From positions 1,242,501-1,306,500 of the forward strand of contig CM076148.1 of assembly GCA_038025085.1 (NCBI GenBank): a DNA stretch of 64,000 nucleotides. The letters run 5' to 3'. Below are positions 12,200 through 24,100 of this stretch, piece after piece. Within the stretch, counting starts at the first letter, position 1, and each line of letters begins with the position of its first letter. Under the pieces are notes generated by a model. That model saw only the letters and a list, made by a program, of their open reading frames with translations. It did no database searches and was not told where the DNA came from. The stretch is from Tetragonia tetragonoides (Eukaryota; Streptophyta; Magnoliopsida; Caryophyllales; Aizoaceae). A program made the translations under genes and the position numbers.

Positions 12200-15100
12200 T
12201 AAAAACATACATGCACAAAAAAGGAGGTCTTTTGCATATAGACAATATCATTGTCTGATTTGTTGCTTTGTCCTTATTAGCTTAAAATGGTTTACTTTCT
12301 TTCATTTCTTTTTTCTTTTGGGTTAGTAAATTTTTTTTTTCCATATTTTCATAAGTACGTAGCTGGGAGGAAAAGGTAATTAGGAGTTGACACATGTTCA
12401 TACGTTTCTCTCATTACTTTCTTTTTTCCCTTTTTCCTTTTTGGGTGCTTTGAGGAGACCTATAGAAGACAGCTTATTCATTCTTTGATCACATTATTGT
12501 TTTTTTTTTAATAAGTAGTTGATACAAATTTCGATAAATACACCATATATATATGGAAAGAATTTGAGCATTTGTATTTATTGTAAAAGAGCAATATTAC
12601 ATAATATTTCACTCTAGCTACTGATCGATTTTCTAATTCTGTGTAATTCCTAATAGCCTGAAATAGCCCCATTTGAAGGTCATCATCATCGATAGATCCA
12701 TTGGTCTTGGTGGGTATGCATTTTCAATTATCGTTGCGCGTATGTATGACAATTGACATGACCTGGTTTGGAGGTTTGATCAAGCAAATTAAGACGATAT
12801 TTGGTAAATATTCCGGTCATTCATCTGGCCAGATTAGCAAAAAATCTGGCCAGTGGCGGATCTTGGAGTAAAAGATCAGGAAAGATAATACATAATACTA
12901 GCTTTATCACGGTACATGTAGGCATAAAAAAAGTGATATATGTCAGGTTGGATGTTAAGTTGGACTAAAATCAAATTGTTGACTTACCTTTTAAATTGGG
13001 TTTGAGTCATTAATCATGCAATGAGACTACTAAATCCACAAACAGGCCTAAGATTACAAAACCCATAAAGATAACCTAGAGTAGCTCCGGCCTCTATAAA
13101 TAAAATTCCTTGGGTTCGTTTTAAGGGTTTAGAAAAAACCATTGAAGGAGGAGATTCTGTTGATTCTCTACCGTATCCTCTAAGCTTATAAGTGGGTGTT
13201 GGGGTTAATTCAGGAGAATAACAAATTGATCGTAATCTCCACAGTCCAGTTCGTGCGTGATTCAATCCTTTCTCAAATTAAATAGAGATTTAATGAGGGT
13301 CATTGTGAAACAAATTGGAGATTGTAATCCATAATTCTTTGATATAAAATTGATAATTTGTCAATGATTTTGACTCCATATTTTCCGGATTCATAACTGG
13401 CGCGTACAGTAACAAAACATTTTTAATACAATGACTTTGGAAATGACAGATGCCAAACCCCTCCCGCCTCACCTAAGATCGGCAGTCGAGCCGAGTATAT
13501 ATTGACTTATTCATATACACTCAAGCTTATTTAACTTGTTAATGAAACTCATATATTATTTGTTTGATCAAATTACTGAGTATTTGATGGTCGCGAGAAA
13601 TAGATTTTCCAAAAAAAAAAAATCAAGTCTTCAACTAACCAACATTGGCTGGGTAAGCAAGAAAGGCGTTTGAGGTAATGCGTTATCAAACAGATAATTT
13701 TCAGAAAAAAGTTTCGCAACAAATACTTTCTGAAAAAAGTTCTGCATAGGTGCTTTAAAATTTCGAATATTATTTTTTTAGGTTATAGGAGTATGTGATT
13801 TAGTTACCCTCACTTCACAGTATCACCGAAAGTTAATTCTATGTTATTCCAATTTTGTGCTTCAAAAAGTCACGACCTCATTGCCTACGTATACTTTTAT
13901 TATAAACAATAATATAACCTTCACGTTCTCACACAACTCTTCACTCAAGGTAAGATATTTATGCTAGAAAAATAAGTGTTATCTAAAATCAAGATAACAA
14001 TCTTTAAATTCAGATGGGGACAAAATTCGATGTTGATCTTTTGATCTCATTCAACATTAGTTTACTATCCATATTCAAAAAAAAAAAAAAAAAACATTAG
14101 TTTACTATCCTTATGCGTGGTCCCAAACAATCTCGAAGACCTAAGAAGAAAGGCAGTAGACGTTTGAAAGTAGCGAAAAGAAATATAAAGGTTGGGATTA
14201 GAAAGAGAATAAAACAAGTAGGAAAAGGCCAAGCCTAAGGTATACTACTTTCAATGTCAAGGTCAACAATTTTGGCTAGTATCCACTCGACACGTAATGA
14301 CCATATACGGAGGATGTTTCCCAGCAATTACGTCCATTTATAATATCTTTAAAATGTCAAAAGTATCAAAATTTTACGGTGAAACGGAGTGATTTGGGTG
14401 AAAAATGAGAATAACTTGTGGATAAAAATTTACCCTAATTGTTTTATAAAAGTCACCCTATATCATAATGAGACAATGTAAATATTGATAGTTGCATATT
14501 CTATAGTCAATAATTGTGGGGTAGTATGTTTTGTGTGGACTTAGTCCACTGTGGACCAAGAATATTGGTGGAAATATTTAGAAATATCAAAGATATATTT
14601 AAAAAAATTTAGACTATTGATCTATCATACACTAAATCCACACAAGTTTTTGTATTTCTTTTATTTCCTTAAGGCCGTGTTTGATTAAGTGGAAAGTTTG
14701 TTATCTAAATTAAGAACCAGCCTTTTTCTTTTGGGCCTGATATAGTGACGTAGTAGTATTATTATTTTAAAATACAGATGGACAGAAATAAATGGAAATG
14801 TTGACTTTCCGTGCAAAAATGGACGTCAACAAACACCTGCCCCAGCCCAATCAATGTGGTGAGATAAGAACTACTGGTAGGAAAGTAGGAGTATTAAATT
14901 TGGAGAAGATGATCTCAATGAATTGAATCACCAAAATTATTAATTAAAAATAAAATGATGATGAAAAACATGGAGAAGAGTGGTAGGGTGTACATGGTGA
15001 CTAAAATAAATAAATCTAACTCATCTATCGAAGGAAAAACCGTACTTGATCAAACCGTACATTCATCTCCCCATGTCTCTTTTTCTCCATTCAGTCAACT

Positions 15101-16309
15101 CTACACGTGGTTGCATGTGTACATAGATTGCTTCTTCCGATTCTCCACTTCTTCGGTTCTTCCTAAAGATGTCTTCGACTCCGGCTCATGCCGTGATTTT
15201 GTGCTTTGGAACAGTATCGTGTTGTGTCTTGTTTTTGTAGAGTGTCTTGTTGTGTCATGTCGTTCTTTTAGTTGTCGTATTTCTTGTCGTTTGGTATCGT
15301 GTCGGCTCATCCAAAAGGTAGGCACAGATCATGCCCGTGCTTATGTCGTGATGTACGTGTCGTGCCTAGGTTTTTTATAATCATTATCTAAATCTTTGTC
15401 GTGTTCTATCGCGTCTTGTCGTGTCAGACCGTACTTTCAATTCAAAATCTAGACTCGAGCCTATGCCCAGGCTCGCTCATTCGTGCTCATGCCTTGGTCC
15501 GTGCCTCTAGACGTGCCGGATCGTGTCGTGCCTTATGCCAACCTTGCCCAGTGCCATCTCTAATTCTTCCTTTCTTTGATTTTTCCTTTTTTCTTTCATT
15601 TTTAATTTATTTTCCAACCTTATCGAATGCTATTAATTAGTGAAAATAAGTAAAAAAGAACACATCATTCAGTTAGGCTTGGTAAAATGCACCCAATGTA
15701 TGGATTATAATGCGCTTGGTAAAATGATGATGGAGCTGAGTTTTCCAATAATCATGAATGCCTAATTCAATCTTAATGAATTTTGTTTGGTGACGTTGTT
15801 GGGGTGGCTTTTGCCCTTCTTTGCACCAAAAAAAATCTAAATGAATTTTGTTTAAAAAAAAATTTGTAATATAAAAAATGGACATGGCCTCATGACCCAT
15901 GTCCCATGTTCCATGTTCGTATGCACTATGCAGCATGTAAAATCCTCCAGAAAAAGAAAAAAAAAGAGAAAAAACAGAAAGCCAAATTAGAAGGAAAAAG
16001 ACAAGCTGTTTGAGAAGACATCGGTTTAGTTGGGCCAGCTTTGAGGTTAGCCCGTGTAGTAATGCAATTGCTGGGTGATGTCCAATTCTGTTCTCAATTA
16101 AGGGCTGTGAAAGCGGAAACGTCAGACATTTCTTTCAAGACCAGCCCACAAAGTAACAGCTTATCCAGCCCATTGAATGATGGAAAGGCCTGATATGCTC
16201 TTGATGGGCCGGACCAGATAAATTATTCTGGTTTGACAAATGGGCCCAATATGGAATAACTTGCAAGCAACAAGAATTCAAAAACTTCAAAGGGAGAAGC
16301 AAAAGCGCA
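12200..16309. other. Intergenic, no gene recognised
   Basis: It contains a CAGTGGCGGATC word at 12851-12862 identical to the start of hAT-type MITEs (compare 19001-19440) but without a matching right end. A TGTCGTG-rich tract is annotated separately. Bases 13000-13470 look on the minus strand like a decayed LTR with its leader, but I could not prove it. Confidence 0.5.
15160..15560. repeat. TGTCGTG/TCGTGTC-rich low-complexity tract
   Basis: Repeated words such as TCGTGTC, TGTCGTG and TTGTCGT recur through about 400 bases and make unrelated long open frames on both strands. This composition is typical of the interior of hAT-type MITEs with GGCACGACACG units, and the right end near 15535-15565 (GCCAACCTTGCCCAGTGCCA) fits that. 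The left end was not identified. Confidence 0.45.
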
Positions 16310-16317
16310 CCTTGAAG

Positions 16318-17066
16318 TAGGGGTGAAACTTATTCCGATTAAATCTAAAATCCAATCCAATCCAATTCAAATTAGGCAATTCGGATTTGATTTTTTGGAT
16401 TTCGGATTGGATTCGGTCTCAAAAAAAATATTTTTGGATTTTCGAATTGGATTCGGACTCACCCTTTCAGAATCTAATAGTCCAATCCAATCCAAATTAG
16501 ATATAAATTAATAAATAAAAAGACATATAATCCAAAAATGATACTAGCCCAAAATAAATAGTATAAACTATAAATTAAAATCTAAGGGATTGAAGGCAAC
16601 AATATATAAAATGCATACATAAATTAAGAGAGAAAGATCCTTTCGGACAACTCACTCAAGTCACGCCTTAGCAGCCACTCGACCACTTGCTATCTCTTTA
16701 CACATTTGTCTTCTCCATGTACACTAAGCGGAGATTACCGAACACCTTTAAAACTACATAATTTGCATTTTTTTATAATGAATGTTGTAGACTTGTAGTT
16801 GACTTCGACATTTGTATTATTATCTTATCAATGAACTTTTTTTAAGTAATGGACATTGTTGTAGAAAAGGTAAAGAGTCAGGGAAAAATTGGATTATTCG
16901 GATCGGATTGGATTACGGAAAATAATTCGGATTGGATTTGGACTCAAAAATCAAAGTCCAAAATTAGTTTGGATTGGATTTGGACTCAAAATTTCGAGTC
17001 CAAATTTTTTTGGATTGGATTTAAACTAGGCCATAATCCAATCCAAAGTCCAAACTTTCACCCCTA
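16318..17066. mobile_element. hAT-type non-autonomous element, 749 bp
   Basis: The termini TAGGGGTGAAA (left) and TAGGGGTGAAAG (right, reverse complement) are hAT-like. The flanking 8-bp target duplications are CCTTGAAG (16310-16317) and CTTTGAAG (17067-17074), with one mismatch. The two ends of the interior are made of iterated TCCAATCCAAAT and the complementary GGATTGGATTTGGA, a subterminal repeat arrangement expected of transposase-binding arrays. No transposase is encoded. Confidence 0.85.
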
Positions 17067-17074
17067 CTTTGAAG

Positions 17075-18992
17075 CATCAATTCTCACTCCTCACTTCACT
17101 CCACTGTTGAGTGTTGCGAGTGGCTACAAAGGAGAACACTAAAAGCAACACACTACCTAAATCAGTGTTCCTTGCACTCCACACCTTACTTCTCCAACAC
17201 AGATTACACCAACATATTTGCCATATATGCAAATACATGACACCTCTAATTAGTAATTGCATCATCCTAGTAGACTGTCATCATATTTTACTTGTCTTTT
17301 TCTTTTGTAATTCGGCTTAAAGCAATAAATCTTATATGGAAGCGTCTGATAGTGGGAAGGAGTGACTTTATTTGTCATAAGTAACGTTGTGCACACTTTC
17401 AACCACCTGAAAATACATACTAGCTAGATCCAAGTTATCGAATCACTAACAATATCATCTTATGAATTGTACTCTATGGTACAATTGACTAATGAAGGTT
17501 TTGTATTGGTTTAAAAGTAGAGATAATGAAACAAACATATTTTAAACTTAAGTATCCACTTAACAACCGTACCCTTTAAATAATTCATCATGTCTAAAGA
17601 TAAATATGAATTCGAGATTCTCAATATTGATCCTAAGTTGTCTTTATAGAGACTACTAAATAAAATTCGAAATTTAGCTTAAAAAAAAGGGAAAAGTAAG
17701 ACTTCATTGCATATTTATTATACTCTAATCCATGCATCAAGCTTCAATTTTAGATGCAAATTAACATATTCCTTGTATGGTCTTTCAAGTAGGTATCCTT
17801 CATTCTTATGAGCAAGGGGATTTCATGTCATTTGAAAATCAATACAAAATGTAGGTTAATGTGGAATTCAAATGCACTCTTGACGTCACGTAAAAACCCA
17901 AAAATCAATATGTACCTATGATCTATATACTTGACAGTACGACATAAATTTAATTTTTTTTGCTCCCTTGTCTTTCTCTCACCATGAAATTCATCTCCCA
18001 TTTTGGGCCCCGCGTCAAATGTGCCCCACATTTTTCTCAACGATGATCCTATCCAATTCTTCGTTTTTCCTCTATATTTTTACAGCTTTATCTTCTTGTA
18101 CTTTAGTTCACTCAATATGAACAAGATCATCATAAAAGTTTTATCTCTTGAAAAGGTTTTATTAAATGATCCGAATCTGCAATGATCATGAAAATTACAC
18201 TATAATGGTTCAAATCTTTACAAATGGTGATTAAATTACACTTATATAGTAAACATCGCTATTGATCCTATTTAAAATAAACTCAAATGGTCGAAATATC
18301 TACTGATCCTATTTTAAATTGCACTCTTATCATACAAGTAAAGTATTTTACAATTTGCATTTCCCTAAGAAATTCGAGCCAGGCAAAGATACATACAAGT
18401 TACTTGAGAACAATTTGGAAATGGAAAATAATCGTGACTTCAGAAACTAATTTTGTAGAAATTCTAAAAAGGAGGGATAATATGACAATGAAAAATTATA
18501 TAAACAACGAATATATAGAGTAAATCAGATAAAATAAATCTTAAATCCGTTGAAGAAGCAAAAGTAAATCAAAATCAATATTGCCTTTTAATTTTTAATG
18601 TATATATCTAGATTATAAATATCTAACTAAAAGTATTAATACAATAAAAATTACTCAAAATGCATTTTCTTTTGATAACTTCAAATGTTCTCAAAAGAAT
18701 ATTTTTTGATAAATTTCTCAAAACTGCCCCACCTTCCTATATTTCAAAAAACAAAAGAAAAAAAAAAACTTCCCCCAACTTCCTATTAAAACAAAAATTG
18801 AAAATTTTCCCCATTTTAAGCTTGGTTTTATCCTAATCCAAGGATAAACATGAAACTGGCTGCCGTAAATGGACGGCATGGATTGAATGCAAGTTATTTT
18901 GTCTTTGTTTGGCCTAAAAAAAGCAGAAAACGCCTGGCACAGTGTCACCATAGTTTACACTATTTAGTCACCAACCAGTCTATAAATATCAA
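17075..18992. other. Intergenic, no gene recognised
   Basis: AT-rich DNA with only short open frames. I see no conserved protein, RNA gene or clear transposon ends here. Confidence 0.5.
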
Positions 18993-19000
18993 CTTATAGA

Positions 19001-19440
19001 CAATGGCGGATCCAAAAATCACAGAGTGGGTATATACAATTTAATACAAAATGTAACGTCTACGTAGTATAATTATACTATTTGAGATGTCAACTAAATA
19101 TTAAAGCTTAAAACACTCAAATATTATTCCCACACAAATATTTTATAAGTAATTTTTTAAAGCTCATGTTAATTCATTCACTAATCACTAATAAGAATAA
19201 GGATTACACTACAAAAATAAATTAATGTGAAAGAGAGGAAGTGGGCTGATGACAGCAAAGCAAAAACAAAATAAACTAAACCAAATAATGGCTTTAGGAA
19301 TCGAACCAGGGTTTTAAGTAACAACAACAAAGAGCCAAACCAATTACTCCAGCACCAAGATTACAGTCTATTATGCACAACTTTTATTAATTACAGAGTA
19401 TGCAAGTGCATACCCTTACGCTGCTGTAGATCCGCCACTG
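19001..19440. mobile_element. hAT-type MITE with perfect 8-bp target duplication
   Basis: The left terminus CAATGGCGGATCC and right terminus (reverse complement CAGTGGCGGATCTAC) are hAT-like. CTTATAGA flanks it exactly on both sides (18993-19000 and 19441-19448). It is 440 bp with no coding capacity. It ends about 90 bp before the probable first leader-exon donor of the phytepsin gene, so it sits in that gene's core promoter or at its transcription start. Confidence 0.92.
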
Positions 19441-19448
19441 CTTATAGA

Positions 19449-21173
19449 AAACATAAAAAAGGGTGTTAAGCCTCCAAGGTTTCCTGTCATCCCCCCCCCC
19501 CTCTCTCTCTCTCTCCTCTCACTGGAATCGGTGAGCATTGTTCTTTATTATGTTCTTTAATTTAGAGTAATTTGTTTATGTTGACATTGGTATTTTAATT
19601 TGGTTTTTCTCTATGTTGATCAAAATTGTTTGTTTGGGTTTTTGTTTGTGTTCTATATATGCATTTCTGGCCCGCTTTTCTTGTGTTGCATACATGCATT
19701 GGTGTTTTGATTTGTGTTTGTTGAAAGTTTGCTCCTTTATTTATTTTTTGTTGTTAGGAGTTAAAAGTTTGCTCCTTTTCTCTGTTTAATTTCTTGCTTT
19801 TGATATGGGATTTCTATTCTCTGTATTTAGATCATTTTTGTGCTAAATTTGAGGTTCTGAAATGAGGGGTTGTGCCGTTTTTGTAAAATCAAAGGCCATT
19901 TTTGAGTGCATGCCTTGCGGATTTATTTTTTTATTTGAGCTGTGAATATTGTGTGAAGATGTCATATGAAACTTGTGAAGTTCTCATGTTACACGCCTTT
20001 TAAGGGATCAAGGAACTCTGCCAAATCCGACCTTGAGGTTGGGGGTTCAATTCCTATACCTTAACTTTAATGGCAGAAATTTCTCTTTTTTTATTTTATT
20101 TATTTTTTGTAATGTTTTTGATTTGGTAATCCAGATAAGTAATGGCAGGCATTTACCTGTGGCTTGTGAGGTAGGCTTGTAACTCTTAACTAAGTCTCTT
20201 ATCCCAATCCTTACCAACATAAAAAAGAAAGAATAAAGAAAAGAAGTGAACAATGTTTTGGAGCATGGTCTCTTTTAAGAGAAATGAGAGAACTCTCATA
20301 ATTGAGTGGAATAGTTACCACCTTTTTAGTTTGCCTTAATATGATCAGAAATCAGAATTGATTAGTTGAGATGAGGTATGGTGGTTTCACTGTTTATCAG
20401 CTGTTTTATAAAGTGGTCACCACTCAATGTTTTGTGTGTGTGTCTGTGCGCGCGCCCGCCCCCCTGATAACGGTAAAATACTCTGGTATTCTTTGCAAAG
20501 CAGTTGTTATATTTTGTTTCTGTGGGGGATTTGCTTGCTCCAACAGCCTCCCTTAAATGCTTGCTGAAACCTGCAACTCATTGCATCCGTGTTCTTTATT
20601 GCTAAGCCTGGGAAAAGTGATAACTCAGTATTCACTTTTGATGTGCTGCCTTGTTAATAAGGATATTGATTTGACAAATTGTTCAAGTTTTTGTGTCGAC
20701 GCAATATAGTTTCATGCATTCTATGTGGATGATCCTGTGTGGAATAAACAGCAACTTTACTTTACTGATCATTAAAAATTAACTGTTTTGATTGTTTATG
20801 AATAACGGCGTGATGGTAAGGTTTGTCCCATAGAGACAGGGGGATCACCTATGTATGAGATTTGGGAACAAGGAGGCAGTAAGGATGTGGGTTGAAGTGG
20901 TTGATTGGGCTATGTAACTAGATTTTGTCTGTTTTAAGTGTCCAAGTGTGTCCTACGTGAACATCTAAAGGTTGGGTTAGGGTACTTTGTATTGGAATTC
21001 AGACTCTGAGTAACATAGGTCATCACAGGTTGTAGAGTCTACTTTGGTGGTAGACTCTTCCGTCCGGTACCATTTGTTTTGGTTATGATTGAGCTATGTC
21101 TGTTTTTTATATTTTCTCTTTTCGGAGGCCCCTTTTCATAACATTACATCTTCTGTCATATTGACAGGTCAAA
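19449..21173 (+). promoter_or_regulatory. Phytepsin 5' leader exon and leader intron
   Basis: A CT-rich stretch (19490-19516) leads to CACTGGAATCG followed by GTGAGC, a good donor at about 19530. The matching acceptor TTGACAG lies at 21162-21168, five bases before the start codon. The intervening 1.6 kb has T-rich, intron-like composition and includes a GT/GC-rich run at 20435-20465. Leader introns are usual in plant aspartic protease genes. The transcription start was not located. Confidence 0.55.
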
Positions 21174-24100
21174 ATGGTCAAAGTTAAGGCTCTGGTGTTG
21201 TTTCTTACATGTCTCCTGCTTCCCCTCGTCCTCTGCACATCCAACGATGGGCTACTAAGAGTTGGATTGAAAAAGAAGAAATTTGATCAAAACAGTCGTG
21301 TTGCTGCAAAGCTTGGGTCCAAAGAGAGGGAGGTGCTGAAATCTTCTCTTGAACAATATCTCCTTGGGAACTTTGGGGATCTTTCAGACACTGATGTTGT
21401 GTCCCTGAAGAATTACATGGATGCTCAGTACTTTGGTGAGATTGGTGTTGGTACTCCTCCTCAGAAGTTTACTGTCATTTTTGACAACCGGCAGTTCTAA
21501 TTTATGGGTGCCATCATCAAAGTGCTACTTCTCGGTTAGTACATGCGGGTTACACTTACCTAAACAAATGTTCTTGCTTGTCATATTTTTTAAATTATGC
21601 CACTTAAATATCTGTTTCATTATGTTTAAGCTCTTAATTTTGGATACAGATTGCTTGCTTTTTCCATGCGAAGTATAAGTCTAGTTCATCCAGCACTTAT
21701 AAGAGCAATGGTATGGTAGTCTCGGCATCCAATTTCTATGGCTTCACTTTTGCTTTGGCATATATAGAGGAGCTATACTCTTCCAAATTTAATTTTTGAA
21801 AGGTTTATTATAGAACTGTTAGAATGATCTATGATCAAAATCTGGAAAAGCATAGCAACTCTGTAAAATTGTAAATGTATGACCGCTTGTATATTCTATT
21901 TCTGCTTATTGTATTCTGGATATATGTACTTATATAGGAATTGTGGGTCTGATGTTGGCAATGTTGATAAAGTAATTCATTTCGACATATATGCCAGCCT
22001 AACTTCATGCTGTTTCACTCTTCAATTAATGTCATAAAAGCATCTCTTATAGCTACTGGGCTACTCTTTGTGTAGTGAACAATTTACTAGGTTATTTACA
22101 CTGTGACTGATTGTGAGGAAATTCATGCCAATGAGATTCCTATACATTGTGCAGGAACATCTGCTGCTATCCATTATGGTACTGGAGCTATCTCAGGTTA
22201 CTTTAGTGAAGATAATGTGCAAGTTGGTGACCTCATTGTAAAACACCAGGCAAGCAGAATAATTTCTTCTTCAGAGTTTGATTGATAATCAACTAACTTT
22301 AATCAAGCAACTTGCTTACTTTTCATTTCTCAGGAATTCATTGAGGCAACTAGAGAACCCAGTATCACATTCATGGTTGCTAAGTTCGACGGTATACTTG
22401 GACTAGGGTTCCAAGAGATAGCTGTTGGCAATGCTGTCCCAGTTTGGTATGCGGCATCCCCTTGAGATATACTTGTTCCCCATTAATTTCTTTCCAGTCA
22501 GGGAGTAATTAAATTTGACCTACGCAAGTTAAGTCATACTTGTCTGCTTGAGTTAAAACAAGATTACTAGACTGTTGAACATACTGATTTAGGACACAGT
22601 ATTGGAAAAAATAAATTTGTGATTTATCTCATTGCTTTCCTTTTGCCTCTTCTTCTTCTTCTTCTTCATTTTTTATTTTAATTTATTTTAATTTTTAATT
22701 TTTAATTTTTGGGTGTCTCATGTGTGTTTGTGTGGCGTGCAGAGTGGGGTTGGGGGTCTTTGTAATTGGAGCGCTTGATATGAATAGAATGAACAACAAT
22801 CCCAATAGTATGTTAACATCCTTCCACCACCACACGGTGTAATCCTGCCTTTATTGGTGTCTGGGGAGGTCAAGATGTGCATACCTTACCACCACTAGGG
22901 CACTAGTGAAGAATAGTGACTTGCATGAAACCTTTTTTGAAGTCCGAAAGAAGTACAAGAGAAAAATGACATAGTAGTATTTAGACAATGGCGATAGAAT
23001 AAATGAGAAAAGTTCTCAGCATCTAATGTCATTCTTGCATTTCAGGTATAACATGATTAACCAGGAGCTCGTTAAAGAGTCGGTGTTTTCATTTTGGCTC
23101 AATCGTAATGCTGATGATGAAGAGGGTGGTGAACTTGTATTTGGTGGAGTTGATCCAAACCACTATCGAGGCAAGCACACATATGTTCCTGTGACAAGAA
23201 AGGGTTATTGGCAGGTATTTATATAACATGCAAAAAGTGTGAGTTGGACAAAAATGATGAGAGATCTTACTGAAATTTATCGTTTGTTGCCAGTTTGATA
23301 TGGGGGATGTTCTTATAGACGGTAAAACAACAGGTACACACCTCTTATAACCTGACTTAAGACATTAAGAACTATAGCATGTAAATTCGCGAGTATTTGT
23401 ATGGGTGCTTTAGCAGAAAGCTTCACCCCAAAAGTTGGCACGAAACATGTGCGGCATTTAGTTGGTTCTATTAGTATTATCTGATGCATTATGTTGACCT
23501 ATTCTATTGTCATGCTCTTCAGGATACTGTGCTGGTGGATGTGCAGCTATTGCAGATTCTGGAACTTCATTGTTAGCCGGCCCTACGGTTAGCCCTTCTC
23601 TTCTTATTGTTAAATACTAGTGGTGTTCCCGTGCCATTTCTACGTGTTCGTACGAAACGCGTGGATAGTATTCTATATTTCTTGTGAGCGTAGGCATAAC
23701 TTTTATAGATTTGATGCGTTCTTGGTATGGTTTTGGTGTCACCTAAAACAATGTGTTGTTGATGGTATATGTTTCTCAGTTGGTTGAAGCTGATATAAGT
23801 TTCATCTAAAAACCGCTTGCTGTTATTCGTCCTCATCTTGTTAGTGGCATTTGTTTGCCTTATGGGATGCTTCTACTTTTCTTAAGTGCTTGATGGCTTG
23901 ATGGAGGTGGCAGCTAGGGATTTATCTCTGGTTTTCCTTTATGAATTGCTGATGCGACTACTAATGACAATGTCTTCATATGCAGACGGTCATTACCCAA
24001 ATAAATCATGCAATTGGAGCTTCAGGTGTTGCTAGCCAGCAGTGCAAGGCTGTAATTTCACAGTATGGGCAAACAATTATTGATTTGCTTATTTCAGAGG

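Noticed and set aside
13000..13470. Possible minus-strand solo LTR and leader with TATAAATA-like word
   Set aside because: No matching second LTR, no clear TG...CA ends or target duplication, and no recognisable polyprotein. Left unannotated.
15101..15640. Overlapping open frames on both strands
   Set aside because: Created by the TGTCGTG-type repeat tract, which has no stop codons in several frames; not protein-coding.
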